Source of the DNA: Flavipsychrobacter sp.
GTDB taxonomy: Bacteria; Bacteroidota; Bacteroidia; Chitinophagales; Chitinophagaceae
Length of the DNA: 64,000 nt
Reading direction: 5' to 3'
Assembly: GCA_021155965.1 (NCBI GenBank)
Contig: JAJNBJ010000002.1
Span: forward strand, 386,289-450,288
Shown: positions 44,998 to 54,357 of the stretch, one piece after another
How positions within the stretch are numbered: position 1 is the first letter of the stretch
How the letters are laid out: each line of letters opens with the position of its first letter
Program-made: the position numbers and the translations under genes
Notes under the pieces: model-generated
Database searches by the model: none
Seen by the model: the letters and a program-made list of their open reading frames with translations, nothing else
Told to the model about the DNA's origin: nothing

Positions 44998-45131
44998 AGG
45001 CCAGAAATAGCTAAGGAACTTCTTGTATAAAGGTACCCTGATAAGCTATATTTAAATAGTGAATAATCTATCCTCTATTCAAATATATAAAAACGCATTG
45101 AAAATACAAATGGATTGGCGAAATTTTTAGA

Positions 45132-45770
45132 TTATTCCTTCCTGCGGCGCTTGCGGAATAACGGAACCTTGCTCTCATTGCCATTCAGCAGGCGGCTAAT
45201 GTTCTTATGATGGGTGAGCACCACAAGAAAGGCAGTAGCAATAGCAAATAAACGATAACTGAGTTCCTGGGCGTGAGCGCTGAAAATAGATACCAGCAGC
45301 AAGGGAAAAGCTATACTTGCGGCTATAGAACTTAACGAAACATAACGGGTGATGACCAGCATCAGCAGGAATACTGCTACCAGGCTGACAGCAACCAGGG
45401 GATGTATAGAGAGTATCATGCCAAATAGTGTCGCGATTCCCTTCCCACCCCTGAAATCAGCCCAGATAGGGAAAATATGGCCAATAACAGCCGATAAGCC
45501 AAGGAATATCTGCAAATTCACAAAAGGCTCGCTAAGGGGTACCAGGCTGGAAAATAAAGATAATTTAACTGCCAGGAAGCCTTTCATCATGTCTGCCATC
45601 ATCACTCCGCTGCCGGCTTTTGTACCCAATATCCTGAAGGTATTGGTAGCCCCCGCATTGCCGCTGCCATGCTCACGAATGTCTATTCCATAAATCCACT
45701 TGCTTACCCAAACCGCCGAAGGAACTGACCCCATCAGATAAGCCACAATAAGAAGTATTGCTATGGTCAT
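45132..45770 (-). CDS. plsY: Glycerol-3-phosphate acyltransferase PlsY
   Basis: A 212-residue membrane enzyme with about five helices. It moves an acyl group from acyl-phosphate to glycerol-3-phosphate, starting phospholipid synthesis. Diagnostic motifs: GSVPSAVWVS, EHGSGNAGATNTFR (the GSGNxGxTN signature) and FRGGKGIATLFG. A basic tail (KVPLFRKRRRKE) lies on the cytoplasmic side. Confidence 0.96.
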   Translation of the reverse strand: MTIAILLIVAYLMGSVPSAVWVSKWIYGIDIREHGSGNAGATNTFRILGTKAGSGVMMADMMKGFLAVKLSLFSSLVPLSEPFVNLQIFLGLSAVIGHIFPIWADFRGGKGIATLFGMILSIHPLVAVSLVAVFLLMLVITRYVSLSSIAASIAFPLLLVSIFSAHAQELSYRLFAIATAFLVVLTHHKNISRLLNGNESKVPLFRKRRRKE

Positions 45771-45879
45771 TATAATTTACCGATTATCAGGAAAACAAAA
45801 ATAGTCGTTCTCTCTCACAAATCCTAATTGCCTCTGGTTGAATAATTTTACAGTTTAACAGTAATTTTAACATAACAAA

Positions 45880-46704
45880 TTAGTCATCATGTTTATTAAA
45901 CACTAACGCAATCCAATTGCCTTGCTCCTTTATTTTTTCAAAACCAAATTTTACAGTTTCTGCTGCATTAACAATTATATCCCTGTCTTCGCGCAGTAAC
46001 CCGCTCATTAATATTACGCCGTTATTCCCCAGTTTGTCATAAAGCGCCTGCATGTATTGCAACAAAATATGCCGGTTGATATTGGCAAGAATGACCTGAA
46101 ACTTATCATTGCCGGCAACTTCAAGCGACCCTTTTTCCACTCTAATATGCCTGCAGTTATTGCGCTCTAAGTTTTCGCTTGCATTTTCCACGCACCAGTC
46201 GTCGTTGTCTATGGCAAGAATGTTTGTCGCACCCATCATCTCCGCAAGAATTGCGAGCACACCGGTGCCCGTACCAAAATCAAGCACCGATGTATTTTCC
46301 ATATCCTGCTGCTGCATCAGTTGCATCATAAGTTGCGTTGTAGCATGATGCCCTGTGCCGAATGACATTTTTGGCGTGATACGTATATCATACGGCGTAG
46401 TGACTTTTATATCATGAAAATCTGCCCTTATGGTACAAAGCCCCTCAACAATCACAGGCGGAAAATTTGATTCCCATAGTGCATTCCAGTTCTGCTCCTG
46501 TATTATTTCTGTTGCATAATTTGCGCCTAATTGCCCAGTTACAAGCTGCAGTTCTTCTTCATGAAAATTCGGTTGCGCTATGTAGGCTATCAATGTATCT
46601 CCGGCTTCTTCAAAGCCATCATAACCTATCTCTGTGAGCATAGCTATAAGTATACCGCTCTGTTCCTCGCCGGTTATGGCAAAAGTTAATTTTACGTACT
46701 GCAT
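45880..46704 (-). CDS. prmA: Ribosomal protein L11 methyltransferase
   Basis: A 274-residue enzyme that trimethylates L11. The N-terminal substrate-recognition domain (MQYVKLTFAI, WNALWESNFPPVIV) is followed by the SAM site: MSFGTGHHATTQLM, VLDFGTGTGVLAIL, AIDNDDWCVENASEN and ILANINRHIL. ATG at 46704 is preferred over TTG at 46710. It precedes the YeaQ-like gene's stop by only 12 bp on the same strand, so the two may share a transcript. Confidence 0.94.
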   Translation of the reverse strand: MQYVKLTFAITGEEQSGILIAMLTEIGYDGFEEAGDTLIAYIAQPNFHEEELQLVTGQLGANYATEIIQEQNWNALWESNFPPVIVEGLCTIRADFHDIKVTTPYDIRITPKMSFGTGHHATTQLMMQLMQQQDMENTSVLDFGTGTGVLAILAEMMGATNILAIDNDDWCVENASENLERNNCRHIRVEKGSLEVAGNDKFQVILANINRHILLQYMQALYDKLGNNGVILMSGLLREDRDIIVNAAETVKFGFEKIKEQGNWIALVFNKHDD

Positions 46705-46716
46705 ATTCAAGGTAAA

Positions 46717-46998
46717 TTACCTGTTTGTGGCTTTCCTGATCAGCTTAACGATCAGGGCAAGCACAGCCGCGCCTATGGTAGCGGTTATAGTCAGGTCCAC
46801 ATAGTGGTAACCGGTAAGCCTGAGCACACCATCAAAAATATAATTAACTGCAATGTAGCCACCCACTATGCCGAGAACAATGTCCAGCAAAAGCCCGCCG
46901 CCGTCAGCATCTACTATCATCCCGGCAAGCCATCCGGCTATAGCGCCGATTATTACAATAATGAGCCACTGAGGCAAAACAACAAGCAGTAGTGCCAT
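46717..46998 (-). CDS. GlsB/YeaQ/YmgE-like small membrane protein
   Basis: A 93-residue protein with three hydrophobic segments in the GlsB/YeaQ/YmgE (transglycosylase-associated) pattern: IIVIIGAIAGWLAGMIV, LLLDIVLGIVGGYIAV and TITATIGAAVLALIV. ATG at 46998 is chosen; the longer frame begins upstream of the terminator at 47020-47049. Members are often stress-induced; the function is not known. prmA follows after 12 bp. Confidence 0.85.
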   Translation of the reverse strand: MALLLVVLPQWLIIVIIGAIAGWLAGMIVDADGGGLLLDIVLGIVGGYIAVNYIFDGVLRLTGYHYVDLTITATIGAAVLALIVKLIRKATNR

Positions 46999-47019
46999 AA
47001 AATGTTTTTTATAAAAATA

Positions 47020-47049
47020 ATAAAGGTTGCAATCAATTGCAACCTTTAT
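47020..47049 (-). terminator. Perfect 13-bp terminator hairpin after PorE-like gene
   Basis: ATAAAGGTTGCAA (47020-47032), loop TCAA, TTGCAACCTTTAT (47037-47049). On the minus strand it is followed by a T-rich tail (TATTTTTATAAAAAA), so it ends the gene that stops at 47085 just before the small membrane gene. Confidence 0.82.
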
Positions 47050-47084
47050 CAAAGAAATAATATTATTAGCGGGCATCTTGCCAT

Positions 47085-49286
47085 TTACGGCTGCTCATCA
47101 TCCTCTTCCGAATCAACATGCAGGTTCTTTTCCTGCTGATCCATTGTACCAGGCAATGCGCTGTTATACAGTACACGGCGTGTAGGTACATCTGTGATAA
47201 TGCGGAACTCTGTACGGCGGTTCAACTGGCGGCCCTGTGGATTGTCTTTGCCGTCAATGCTATTAGGCGCCGCGGGGTTCTTAGCACCAAAACCTTTTGC
47301 AGTTAGCCTACCCCTGTCAATACCATTCTTCTCAAGGTAGTCGAGCACGGATTGTGCGCGGCGCTGAGACAGGGCCATGTTGTATTCATCCCTTCCTTTT
47401 GCATCAGTATAAGAATATATCTCCACTGTGATAGATGGATTATCAGTAAGAAAGTGAACTACAGAATCAAGTGATTGTACTGACTCAGGGCGCAGTGTTG
47501 CTTTATCGTAATCGTAGAAGATATTACTCACACTGAAGCTATTCCTGATGCTATCGAGATAGATAGTAACTTCTACTGTATCATCAGGGTCAGAACGCTT
47601 AATTTCCATAGTGCTTACAGAAGCCCTTGTAGAAGTGTAGCCGGGTTTATCACCTGTGATGATGTAAGCATGGCCACGAGACATATTGAACATAAAATTG
47701 CCATCTTCTGAATTGTAGGTATTCATTTCACCTTTCTGGTCTACCATTTTCACAACGGTCTGCGGCATCAGGTCCTGTGTTTTTTTGCTCAGCACCTTAC
47801 CTAACACGATCAGCTTTGGCTCACTTTGAATACGCCAGATATCGTTACAGCAGGTTGGGTTTTTAAGTGCATAAGAACCTATACGGTTTGAAACAACATA
47901 CGCATCAGGTTTGCCCAATGGGTCCCTCACGTAATAAAGCTCATCTGCAGAGGTATTGATGGGGTAACCCATATTCTGTATATCAGAAAAACGCGATGGG
48001 CCGCCTGCTGCCCAGTAAATATCGAACCCACCCATTGATTTCAAGCCATTGGTAGAGAAGTACAGTTTATTCTCACGGGAATCGTAGTATGGTGTGATCT
48101 CATCGCTGGTAGTATTGATCTTTTTACCACAGTTCTGCGGACGGCGGTAAGAACCGTTACGGGGATCGATAACCGAGTACCAAAGGTCGTACCCACCCCT
48201 GCTCTGTAGCTTGCGGTTAGAAGAAAAGTAAAGTATTTCTTTCTTACCCACTTTTGCCACCCATGGCATTGTATTGGATGAACCCGGCTCATTTACGTTA
48301 CCAGGCACCAACTGTGGTACACCCCAATTGGTAGATCCGAATTTAGAAACGTATATAGCGCAGGTGATCACCATAGTGTCGCCCTCACTGCATTTTGTAA
48401 AGTAGAACCTGTCTCCGCCGGGGCTGTAACATCCATTACCAACATGGGCGTTAGGGTCCCTGAACGTACCATCATAAAATGGTAAAGGCCATTGGAACGA
48501 GTCAACTACACCAGGATGTTTATGAGAGGTCATAAAATGCTCTTTGTAATTGAGCTTGTCATAACCATTTGATTCGATCACTGCATTACGCCCCATTGTA
48601 GAAAACAGCAACGTGCTATCGCCCAACGGCAATGGAGAAAGCTCGGTGTAGATCGTATTTACATTAGGGCCACAATTCAACATAGTAACGGGTTGTGGTG
48701 ATTTGATCGACTGAATGGCCATGTTACAACCATCTATCTCCATCTTGGCCTTCTTCTTCAGGTCCTTCATCACTTTTGGGGTCTGTTTCCTTTCCTGGTC
48801 ATTATACACATTGGGATCTTCCGTTGGGTCTTTCTGCCCACCGGCAGTTATTTTCTTGTTATCTTCCAGGAACTTGTTAAACATATCGATAGCTGCAACG
48901 TATTCACCCTGCTGTTTCAGCATCTGGCCTGCATAATATGCAGAAAGCGGGTAAACTTTTTTAGCAAGGGCATATGTTTCAGCATAATAGTGCGCAGCCG
49001 GAACATAATCGCGGGTAGCACGGTAGCAAAAAGCAAGCTGGTAAGTTATATATGGGTTCCTTTCGTCGTTGGCTTTTAACTGCTGGTAATAATCAATAGC
49101 ATTAAAGTAACTTCCCTGTATAAATAATTGATCAGCATAACGCAGTTTTCTGTCATCTGACAACTTTCCTATTGGATCATTTGCCCTGTGCCTGTACTTA
49201 TACTTATTTTCCCTTTGGGCATTTGCTTCATATTGAATAGTAATCAACAAAGTCGCCAAAATAATGAACAGCCAATTTTTTCTCAT
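47085..49286 (-). CDS. PorE-like T9SS protein: TPR, WD40-like propeller, CRD and OmpA domains
   Basis: A 733-residue protein with a signal peptide (ATLLITIQYEANAQ). Domain order: TPR helices at ~45-165 (FIQGSYFNAIDYYQQL, YVPAAHYYAETY), a PD40/WD40-like propeller at ~205-490 (repeated SSNRKLQSRGGYDLW, FSTNGLKSMGGFDIYWA), a carboxypeptidase-regulatory-like beta domain at ~500-590, and a C-terminal OmpA domain at ~600-720 (YDYDKATLRPES, VEIYSYTDAKGRDEYN, LSQRRAQSVLDYL). This order is that of PorE, a T9SS component binding peptidoglycan. Just downstream of the PorP/SprF gene, as in known loci. Confidence 0.9.
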   Translation of the reverse strand: MRKNWLFIILATLLITIQYEANAQRENKYKYRHRANDPIGKLSDDRKLRYADQLFIQGSYFNAIDYYQQLKANDERNPYITYQLAFCYRATRDYVPAAHYYAETYALAKKVYPLSAYYAGQMLKQQGEYVAAIDMFNKFLEDNKKITAGGQKDPTEDPNVYNDQERKQTPKVMKDLKKKAKMEIDGCNMAIQSIKSPQPVTMLNCGPNVNTIYTELSPLPLGDSTLLFSTMGRNAVIESNGYDKLNYKEHFMTSHKHPGVVDSFQWPLPFYDGTFRDPNAHVGNGCYSPGGDRFYFTKCSEGDTMVITCAIYVSKFGSTNWGVPQLVPGNVNEPGSSNTMPWVAKVGKKEILYFSSNRKLQSRGGYDLWYSVIDPRNGSYRRPQNCGKKINTTSDEITPYYDSRENKLYFSTNGLKSMGGFDIYWAAGGPSRFSDIQNMGYPINTSADELYYVRDPLGKPDAYVVSNRIGSYALKNPTCCNDIWRIQSEPKLIVLGKVLSKKTQDLMPQTVVKMVDQKGEMNTYNSEDGNFMFNMSRGHAYIITGDKPGYTSTRASVSTMEIKRSDPDDTVEVTIYLDSIRNSFSVSNIFYDYDKATLRPESVQSLDSVVHFLTDNPSITVEIYSYTDAKGRDEYNMALSQRRAQSVLDYLEKNGIDRGRLTAKGFGAKNPAAPNSIDGKDNPQGRQLNRRTEFRIITDVPTRRVLYNSALPGTMDQQEKNLHVDSEEDDEQP

Positions 49287-49338
49287 GTGCGTGAGCGTTG
49301 TTAATGGATATAAAAGTATAAATTGGTTTTAAAAAAAA

Positions 49339-49369
49339 GAAGGGCTTTCTAAAAAAACTTTAGCCCTTC
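49339..49369 (-). terminator. Hairpin between PorP/SprF-like and PorE-like genes
   Basis: GAAGGGCT (49339-49346) pairs with AGCCCTTC (49362-49369) around a 15-nt AT-rich loop. On the minus strand the stem is followed by eight T (49331-49338), an intrinsic-terminator shape, in the 104 bp between the two genes. It may act as an attenuator if the two are one transcript. Confidence 0.75.
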
Positions 49370-49390
49370 CCTAATTATTTATGATTTTTC

Positions 49391-50440
49391 TTAGAAACGT
49401 GAGCAAGGAATTGTCCTTTTCCCTATGAATTTCATAGGATTTGGAGCAATGTACCTGACAGCGATCTCGAAACCGCCGTTACCGTTACTTGACGTATTAA
49501 GAGAAGATATGTTATAATCGTATGCTACCCCAACACGGAAACCTTTAAATTCCACACCTGCACTGATCATAGTAGCATCGCCTGAACGGTACCATGCTCC
49601 AAGGAAAACAGCGGATGAGAAGTTGTTATAACCAGGCTCACCACCAATTTCGTAATGAAATTCATTACCAGCTATAAATTCACTGGCTGACGCCTGCATC
49701 TGATATAAGATAGCAGGGCGCAGGCTCAAGCGTGGGCCTGTTTGCCAGTCTGCCCCAGCTTCAGCGGTATAACGCATATCGAGACCGGTTTGGCGGGACT
49801 TCTTTTTTTCCAAAGCATCGTTGGGTTGGTTAATGTTATTTGCAGCCGCGCCAAGCGTATAACTAAACTTCTCGGCGCCGTGAGAGTAACTTACACCGGC
49901 ATTCACGAGGAAATAATTGATGCTGTTCCCAATTCCTAAATGATATTCCTGCGATAAACCGGGCGTGAATGTGCCATTAACGAACTCATCCCCAAAATAT
50001 AATTTTGAAAGGTCAATGCTCTTTTGCGCATAGCCGCCCTGGAGGCCTACGGCAAGGTCGCTACCATATTCACCATTACCCATGTACTTATGATAAGCCA
50101 GCGAAACCAGTCCTGTAAAATTCTTCAGGTTGCCATCACCTGCCTGGTCATTGAACAATTGTATGCCTGACGCAAGATAGCCGCCGTTCCTTTCAATGAA
50201 AAGCGGAAAGTCGGCATAACCGCCATAAGTCACATATGGGACAGTAACACTGGCCCACTGGTTCCTGTATATGGCGCCGGCACGCGCACGCCCGCTAAAC
50301 ATACCAGTGAATGCAGGGTTTATGATCAACGGCTGCATGTCGAACTGCGTAAAGTGAATATCCTGGGCAAAGGTGGATGTGGCAGTAAGCATGATCGCTC
50401 CAACTATGCTTAAACGGGTAATTCTATTTCTCCTGGTCAT
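49391..50440 (-). CDS. PorP/SprF-family outer-membrane protein
   Basis: A 349-residue protein with a signal peptide (GAIMLTATSTFAQ) and the PorP/SprF signature near the N-terminus (DIHFTQFDMQPLIINPAFTGMFSG, with the FYNQ-type start), followed by many amphipathic strands (LGIGNSINYFLVNAGVSYSHG, LGAWYRSGDATMISAGVEF). PorP/SprF proteins form an outer-membrane barrel that works with PorE or a surface adhesin in T9SS. The C-terminus (FIGKRTIPCSRF) is short and ends in an aromatic. The PorE-like gene is next. Confidence 0.93.
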   Translation of the reverse strand: MTRRNRITRLSIVGAIMLTATSTFAQDIHFTQFDMQPLIINPAFTGMFSGRARAGAIYRNQWASVTVPYVTYGGYADFPLFIERNGGYLASGIQLFNDQAGDGNLKNFTGLVSLAYHKYMGNGEYGSDLAVGLQGGYAQKSIDLSKLYFGDEFVNGTFTPGLSQEYHLGIGNSINYFLVNAGVSYSHGAEKFSYTLGAAANNINQPNDALEKKKSRQTGLDMRYTAEAGADWQTGPRLSLRPAILYQMQASASEFIAGNEFHYEIGGEPGYNNFSSAVFLGAWYRSGDATMISAGVEFKGFRVGVAYDYNISSLNTSSNGNGGFEIAVRYIAPNPMKFIGKRTIPCSRF

Positions 50441-50875
50441 TTCTTTATGTATAATTATCGTGGTAAAAGTACTTATTAAGTTATTGTTTTCAAATAGTTT
50501 GATCCCGGTCTGTATTTGTACTCACATATAACACATAATACGGCGATAGTTTTTCGCGTGGTATGTGCGTCAAAAAAAGACCCCAAAATACTTATCCTCA
50601 GGCTGAAAATACAGAAATAATTTTAAGTAGCAATGCCGCACTTTATATTTTTATATTCTGCTACTATCAGTTACCTACATTTTCACAAAAAATTACTCCT
50701 GCATTTATAAACAAAAAGACAGCTTAAAAACTAAAAACGTTTGCTTTTAGTATAAATTCTTATCAAAAATATAGTATTATTAGATATTTTCAAAATATTA
50801 TAAAATTTATTCAGGCAGGTCAAAATTGATCATTTTGGATGAATAATATTGTATTTTTACTTCGTTATCGCCAAA
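50441..50875. other. AT-rich divergent intergenic region of porP-like gene and ftsK
   Basis: About 435 bp without a credible ORF or RNA. The only promoter-like boxes are TATTTTTG on the minus strand (50764-50771, too far from the PorP start to be certain) and TATTTTTA (50852-50859, one mismatch) just ahead of ftsK. A and T runs are frequent. Confidence 0.4.
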
Positions 50876-53458
50876 ATGGCCAATACTACTACAAAAAATA
50901 AAAAGAAGGAAAAGGCCTCACAGCCTGAAGAGACAGCAACGATAAGCGCAGAAAGAAAACGCCAGGTACGATTAGGTTTTGGCATTTTCTTCATGCTGAC
51001 AGGCATATTCATCTGTTTTTCCATAATTAGTTATTGTTTTACCTGGAGGACCGACCAGGATAGCCTTATCCGTACAACAGGCATATGGGATTTTTTATTA
51101 CATGACCGATCCCCGGTTGCAAATTGGGGCGGCAGGCTTGGGGCAGCCCTTTCGCATGTGCTGGTGTTCAAAGGTGCGGGCATAGCGTCTCTCGTAATTG
51201 GTTTGGGAATTGCAGCAATTGGCATGCATATGATCTACGGCAAGAAGGCAGTGCCTTACTTCAGGTATATGCGGTGGTTATCGATCATTCTGTTACTTGC
51301 TGCGCCTATCTTCACATACCTGATACCTACAAGCAGTTTTGCACTTGGCGGCGCTTTGGGCAAAATAGCCATTGAATACCTGAATGGTTTGCTGGGTTTA
51401 ATTGGCACAGGCATGCTGCTGCTGGCAACACTTTTGTTTTTTGCGTTTGCAGTTTTCGCCCTGGACATAAGCCCCCTGCTCAACCGTATGCGTGCCCATG
51501 CAGGTAAAGTTGCTGAAGCATTGACACCTGCGCCTGTAGCTGTTAATGAAGCCGATAATAATAATGGTTCATTCAGCGAGAGCGCCAATGAAACAGATCT
51601 TGCTCCTGCTGAAACAATGAACACTTTTGGGAACCAACTCAACTATGGTGCAGGGGCGGCGCCTGTGAGCAGCATGCTGCCAGATAATAACAAGCAATGG
51701 GACATGGCTGTGGTAGAAAAACCTGCGGAGGAAGAAGACGGAGCAATAACAGAAGATGAGGAAGTTGAACAGGAAGAAGAACCAACAGAAGACGAAGCTG
51801 CGTACAATGAATACATTGCGCAAAAAGAAGCGGATGCCAACGAACAACGCAAGGCCACGACAGTTGAAGACCTTGATTTTTCCGTTGTAATAAAACAGGA
51901 GGAGACACCAGTTATAAAACATGGCGACCACATATCTATTGCAGATAATGAGCCATTTGCACCTGAAGAAAGCCTGAGAAGCTATCAATACCCGACACTA
52001 GACCTGCTTGAGGACCGTGTGCAGGAGGCTATCTCTATGAACAAAGAGGAACTGGACCGGAATAAAGACCAGATCATAAATACGCTGAGAAGTTTTGGCA
52101 TAGAAATAAAAACAATAACCGCTACAGTAGGCCCAACAGTTACATTGTATGAAATAGTGCCGCAGGAGGGCGTGCGTATTTCTAAAATAAGAAACCTTGA
52201 AGATGACATTGCGCTAAACCTTGCAGCGCTTGGCATACGCATTATTGCACCAATACCCGGCAAAGGGACCATTGGTATAGAGGTACCTAATGCTAATAAA
52301 CAGATCGTGTCGATGCGGGCATTGCTGGCGAGCGATAAGTTTGTGAACAGCAAAATGAGCCTGCCGATAGCTTTGGGCAAGAAAATTGATAATGAGAACT
52401 ATATAGTTGATCTTGCCACCATGCCTCACTTGCTGATGGCTGGCGCAACAGGGCAAGGTAAGTCGGTAGGAATCAATGCGATACTGGTATCGCTGTTGTA
52501 TAAGAAACATCCGTCACAATTAAAATTTGTGATGGTTGACCCGAAGAAAGTGGAGCTCTCTATTTACCGCAAAATAGAAAAGCACTTCCTCGCAAAACTG
52601 CCTAATGAAACTGAACCTATTATCACCGATACCAAGAAAGCAATATACACCCTCAAAGCCCTGTGCGATGAGATGGATAACCGCTACGAGTTACTGAAAG
52701 AAGCCGGTGCGAGAAACATAAAAGAGTACAACGAAAAGATAGTAAACAGGAAAATAAAAAATCCTGCCGAGCATAAATACCTGCCTTTCATAGTGTTGGT
52801 AATAGATGAGTTTGCCGACCTGATAATGACCGCAGGCAAGGAAGTGGAAATGCCTATAGCACGTCTTGCACAATTGGCACGCGCTGTTGGTATTCACCTC
52901 ATCATTGCTACACAGCGCCCATCGGTGAATGTGATCACAGGCACCATTAAGGCTAACTTCCCTGCCCGTATAGCATTCAAAGTATCTGCAAAGGTGGACT
53001 CGCGCACCATACTTGATGCAGGTGGCGCAGAACAGCTTATTGGCCGGGGCGATATGCTTGTGTCTCACGGCAGCGAATTATTGCGCCTGCAGTGTGCGTT
53101 TGTAGACACACCCGAGGTAGAAGAAATTGTTAATTTTATTGGTGACCAACGAGGTTATCCAAGCGCTCACCACCTGCCTGAACCCGAAATGGATGATGAA
53201 GATGGCGGGGGGAAAAGCGTGGACCTGAAAAACAGGGATAAATTGTTTGAAGACTGCGCACGCCTTGTAGTGCAGATGCAGAGCGGTTCTACCTCTAACC
53301 TGCAACGCCGCCTGAACCTGGGTTATAACCGCGCAGGACGTATTATGGATCAACTGGAAGCGGCAGGAGTAGTTGGCCCCACAAACGGCAGCAAGCCCCG
53401 CGAAGTATATTATAAAACTGAAGGAGAATTAGAACAGTATTTAGAATCTTTGGAGTAA
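50876..53458 (+). CDS. ftsK: FtsK/SpoIIIE DNA translocase
   Basis: An 860-residue translocase that pumps chromosome ends through the septum and helps XerCD resolve dimers. ATG at 50876 (MANTTTKNK) is preferred over a TTG at 50849. Four membrane helices (~30-220), an acidic linker (~265-340, runs of E and D), then the motor with Walker A GATGQGKSVG (about 523-532), Walker B LVIDEFADL (about 641-649), ARAVGIHLIIATQRPS and a C-terminal gamma winged helix (RRLNLGYNRAGRIMDQLEAAGVV) that reads KOPS. Followed by lolA after 42 bp. Confidence 0.96.
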   Translation: MANTTTKNKKKEKASQPEETATISAERKRQVRLGFGIFFMLTGIFICFSIISYCFTWRTDQDSLIRTTGIWDFLLHDRSPVANWGGRLGAALSHVLVFKGAGIASLVIGLGIAAIGMHMIYGKKAVPYFRYMRWLSIILLLAAPIFTYLIPTSSFALGGALGKIAIEYLNGLLGLIGTGMLLLATLLFFAFAVFALDISPLLNRMRAHAGKVAEALTPAPVAVNEADNNNGSFSESANETDLAPAETMNTFGNQLNYGAGAAPVSSMLPDNNKQWDMAVVEKPAEEEDGAITEDEEVEQEEEPTEDEAAYNEYIAQKEADANEQRKATTVEDLDFSVVIKQEETPVIKHGDHISIADNEPFAPEESLRSYQYPTLDLLEDRVQEAISMNKEELDRNKDQIINTLRSFGIEIKTITATVGPTVTLYEIVPQEGVRISKIRNLEDDIALNLAALGIRIIAPIPGKGTIGIEVPNANKQIVSMRALLASDKFVNSKMSLPIALGKKIDNENYIVDLATMPHLLMAGATGQGKSVGINAILVSLLYKKHPSQLKFVMVDPKKVELSIYRKIEKHFLAKLPNETEPIITDTKKAIYTLKALCDEMDNRYELLKEAGARNIKEYNEKIVNRKIKNPAEHKYLPFIVLVIDEFADLIMTAGKEVEMPIARLAQLARAVGIHLIIATQRPSVNVITGTIKANFPARIAFKVSAKVDSRTILDAGGAEQLIGRGDMLVSHGSELLRLQCAFVDTPEVEEIVNFIGDQRGYPSAHHLPEPEMDDEDGGGKSVDLKNRDKLFEDCARLVVQMQSGSTSNLQRRLNLGYNRAGRIMDQLEAAGVVGPTNGSKPREVYYKTEGELEQYLESLE

Positions 53459-53463
53459 CTTTG
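53456..53463 (+). promoter_or_regulatory. Candidate -7 box of lolA at the ftsK stop
   Basis: TAACTTTG matches TAnnTTTG and overlaps the ftsK stop, 38 bp before lolA. No -33 box at standard spacing. lolA may thus be transcribed on its own as well as with ftsK. Confidence 0.35.
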
Positions 53464-53500
53464 CACTCCTGATTTCTTTTAAAAATCAATTCAAGTTTAA

Positions 53501-54154
53501 ATGAAAAAATTATTGTTTGCATTGGTATTGGGCATTGGGTGTGCAGCGCAACCGGTAATGGCACAAAACGATACTAAAGCTAAAACCATACTAGAAGCAG
53601 TTAGCAAAAAAATAAACGGCCTTAAAACCCTGAAAGCAAACTTCACCCTGACGCTTACCGGTGGAAAAGGTGGCAGCGTTAAAGACTCGAAGAAAGGGGC
53701 TATTGCCATGAAAGGACAGAAATACCGTGTGACCATCAGTAACCAGGAGATCATCTGTGATGCGAAAACCGTTTGGACGTACAATAAAGACGCTAAAGAA
53801 GTACAGGTAACTAATTACAATCCGCAGGAGCAGTCTATGTCGCCCGCAAAGTTATTCACCAACTTTTACGATAAAGAATATAAATACAGCTACAAAGGCG
53901 ATACAAAAGAACAAGGAAAAAACTGCGACCTGATAGAACTGATACCAAATGACAAGAGCAAGCAGTTATCTAAAATAGAACTGATGGTAGAGAAATCTTC
54001 ATCAACTATACTTGGTGGCAACTATTGGGAGAAGAACGGCAACAAGTACAAAATTGCTATCAGCAATTACAAACCTAATGTAGATATCCCGGACACTTAC
54101 TTTGCATGGGATACTAAGCAAAATCCCGGTGTTGAAGTGGTAGATCTACGATGA
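53501..54154 (+). CDS. lolA: LolA-like outer-membrane lipoprotein carrier
   Basis: A 217-residue periplasmic protein with a signal peptide (LVLGIGCAAQPVMAQN) and the LolA half-barrel: helix ILEAVSKKINGLKTLKANFTLTL, KGQKYRVTISNQEIICDAKTVWTYNKD, SMSPAKLF and PDTYFAWD near the C-terminus. It ferries lipoproteins from LolCDE to the outer membrane. It is 42 bp behind ftsK, an arrangement common in Bacteroidota. A strong terminator follows at 54179-54217. Confidence 0.92.
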   Translation: MKKLLFALVLGIGCAAQPVMAQNDTKAKTILEAVSKKINGLKTLKANFTLTLTGGKGGSVKDSKKGAIAMKGQKYRVTISNQEIICDAKTVWTYNKDAKEVQVTNYNPQEQSMSPAKLFTNFYDKEYKYSYKGDTKEQGKNCDLIELIPNDKSKQLSKIELMVEKSSSTILGGNYWEKNGNKYKIAISNYKPNVDIPDTYFAWDTKQNPGVEVVDLR

Positions 54155-54178
54155 TATTTCTCATAACACAAAAAATTA

Positions 54179-54217
54179 CAAAGGGCACGAGGATTTACTT
54201 TGTGCCCTTTGTTTTTT
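54179..54217 (+). terminator. Intrinsic terminator after lolA
   Basis: CAAAGGGCAC (54179-54188) pairs with GTGCCCTTTG (54202-54211) around a 13-nt loop, followed by six T. Confidence 0.92.
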
Positions 54218-54357
54218 AACCTTGTGTGTATGGTATTACCAGCCGCAAAACCGGCGGCATTGAAATTCTCATGCAAAGATGCAAAGGATGCGCAAAGCAC
54301 ACAAAGGCCATGCCGTATTTAATGCTTAACTAGTATAAGCCTCTCTAGTAAAACAAA

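Noticed and set aside
46717-47076. Longer start for the YeaQ-like gene
   Set aside because: The extension crosses the terminator hairpin at 47020-47049 and lacks the membrane pattern; ATG at 46998 is preferred.
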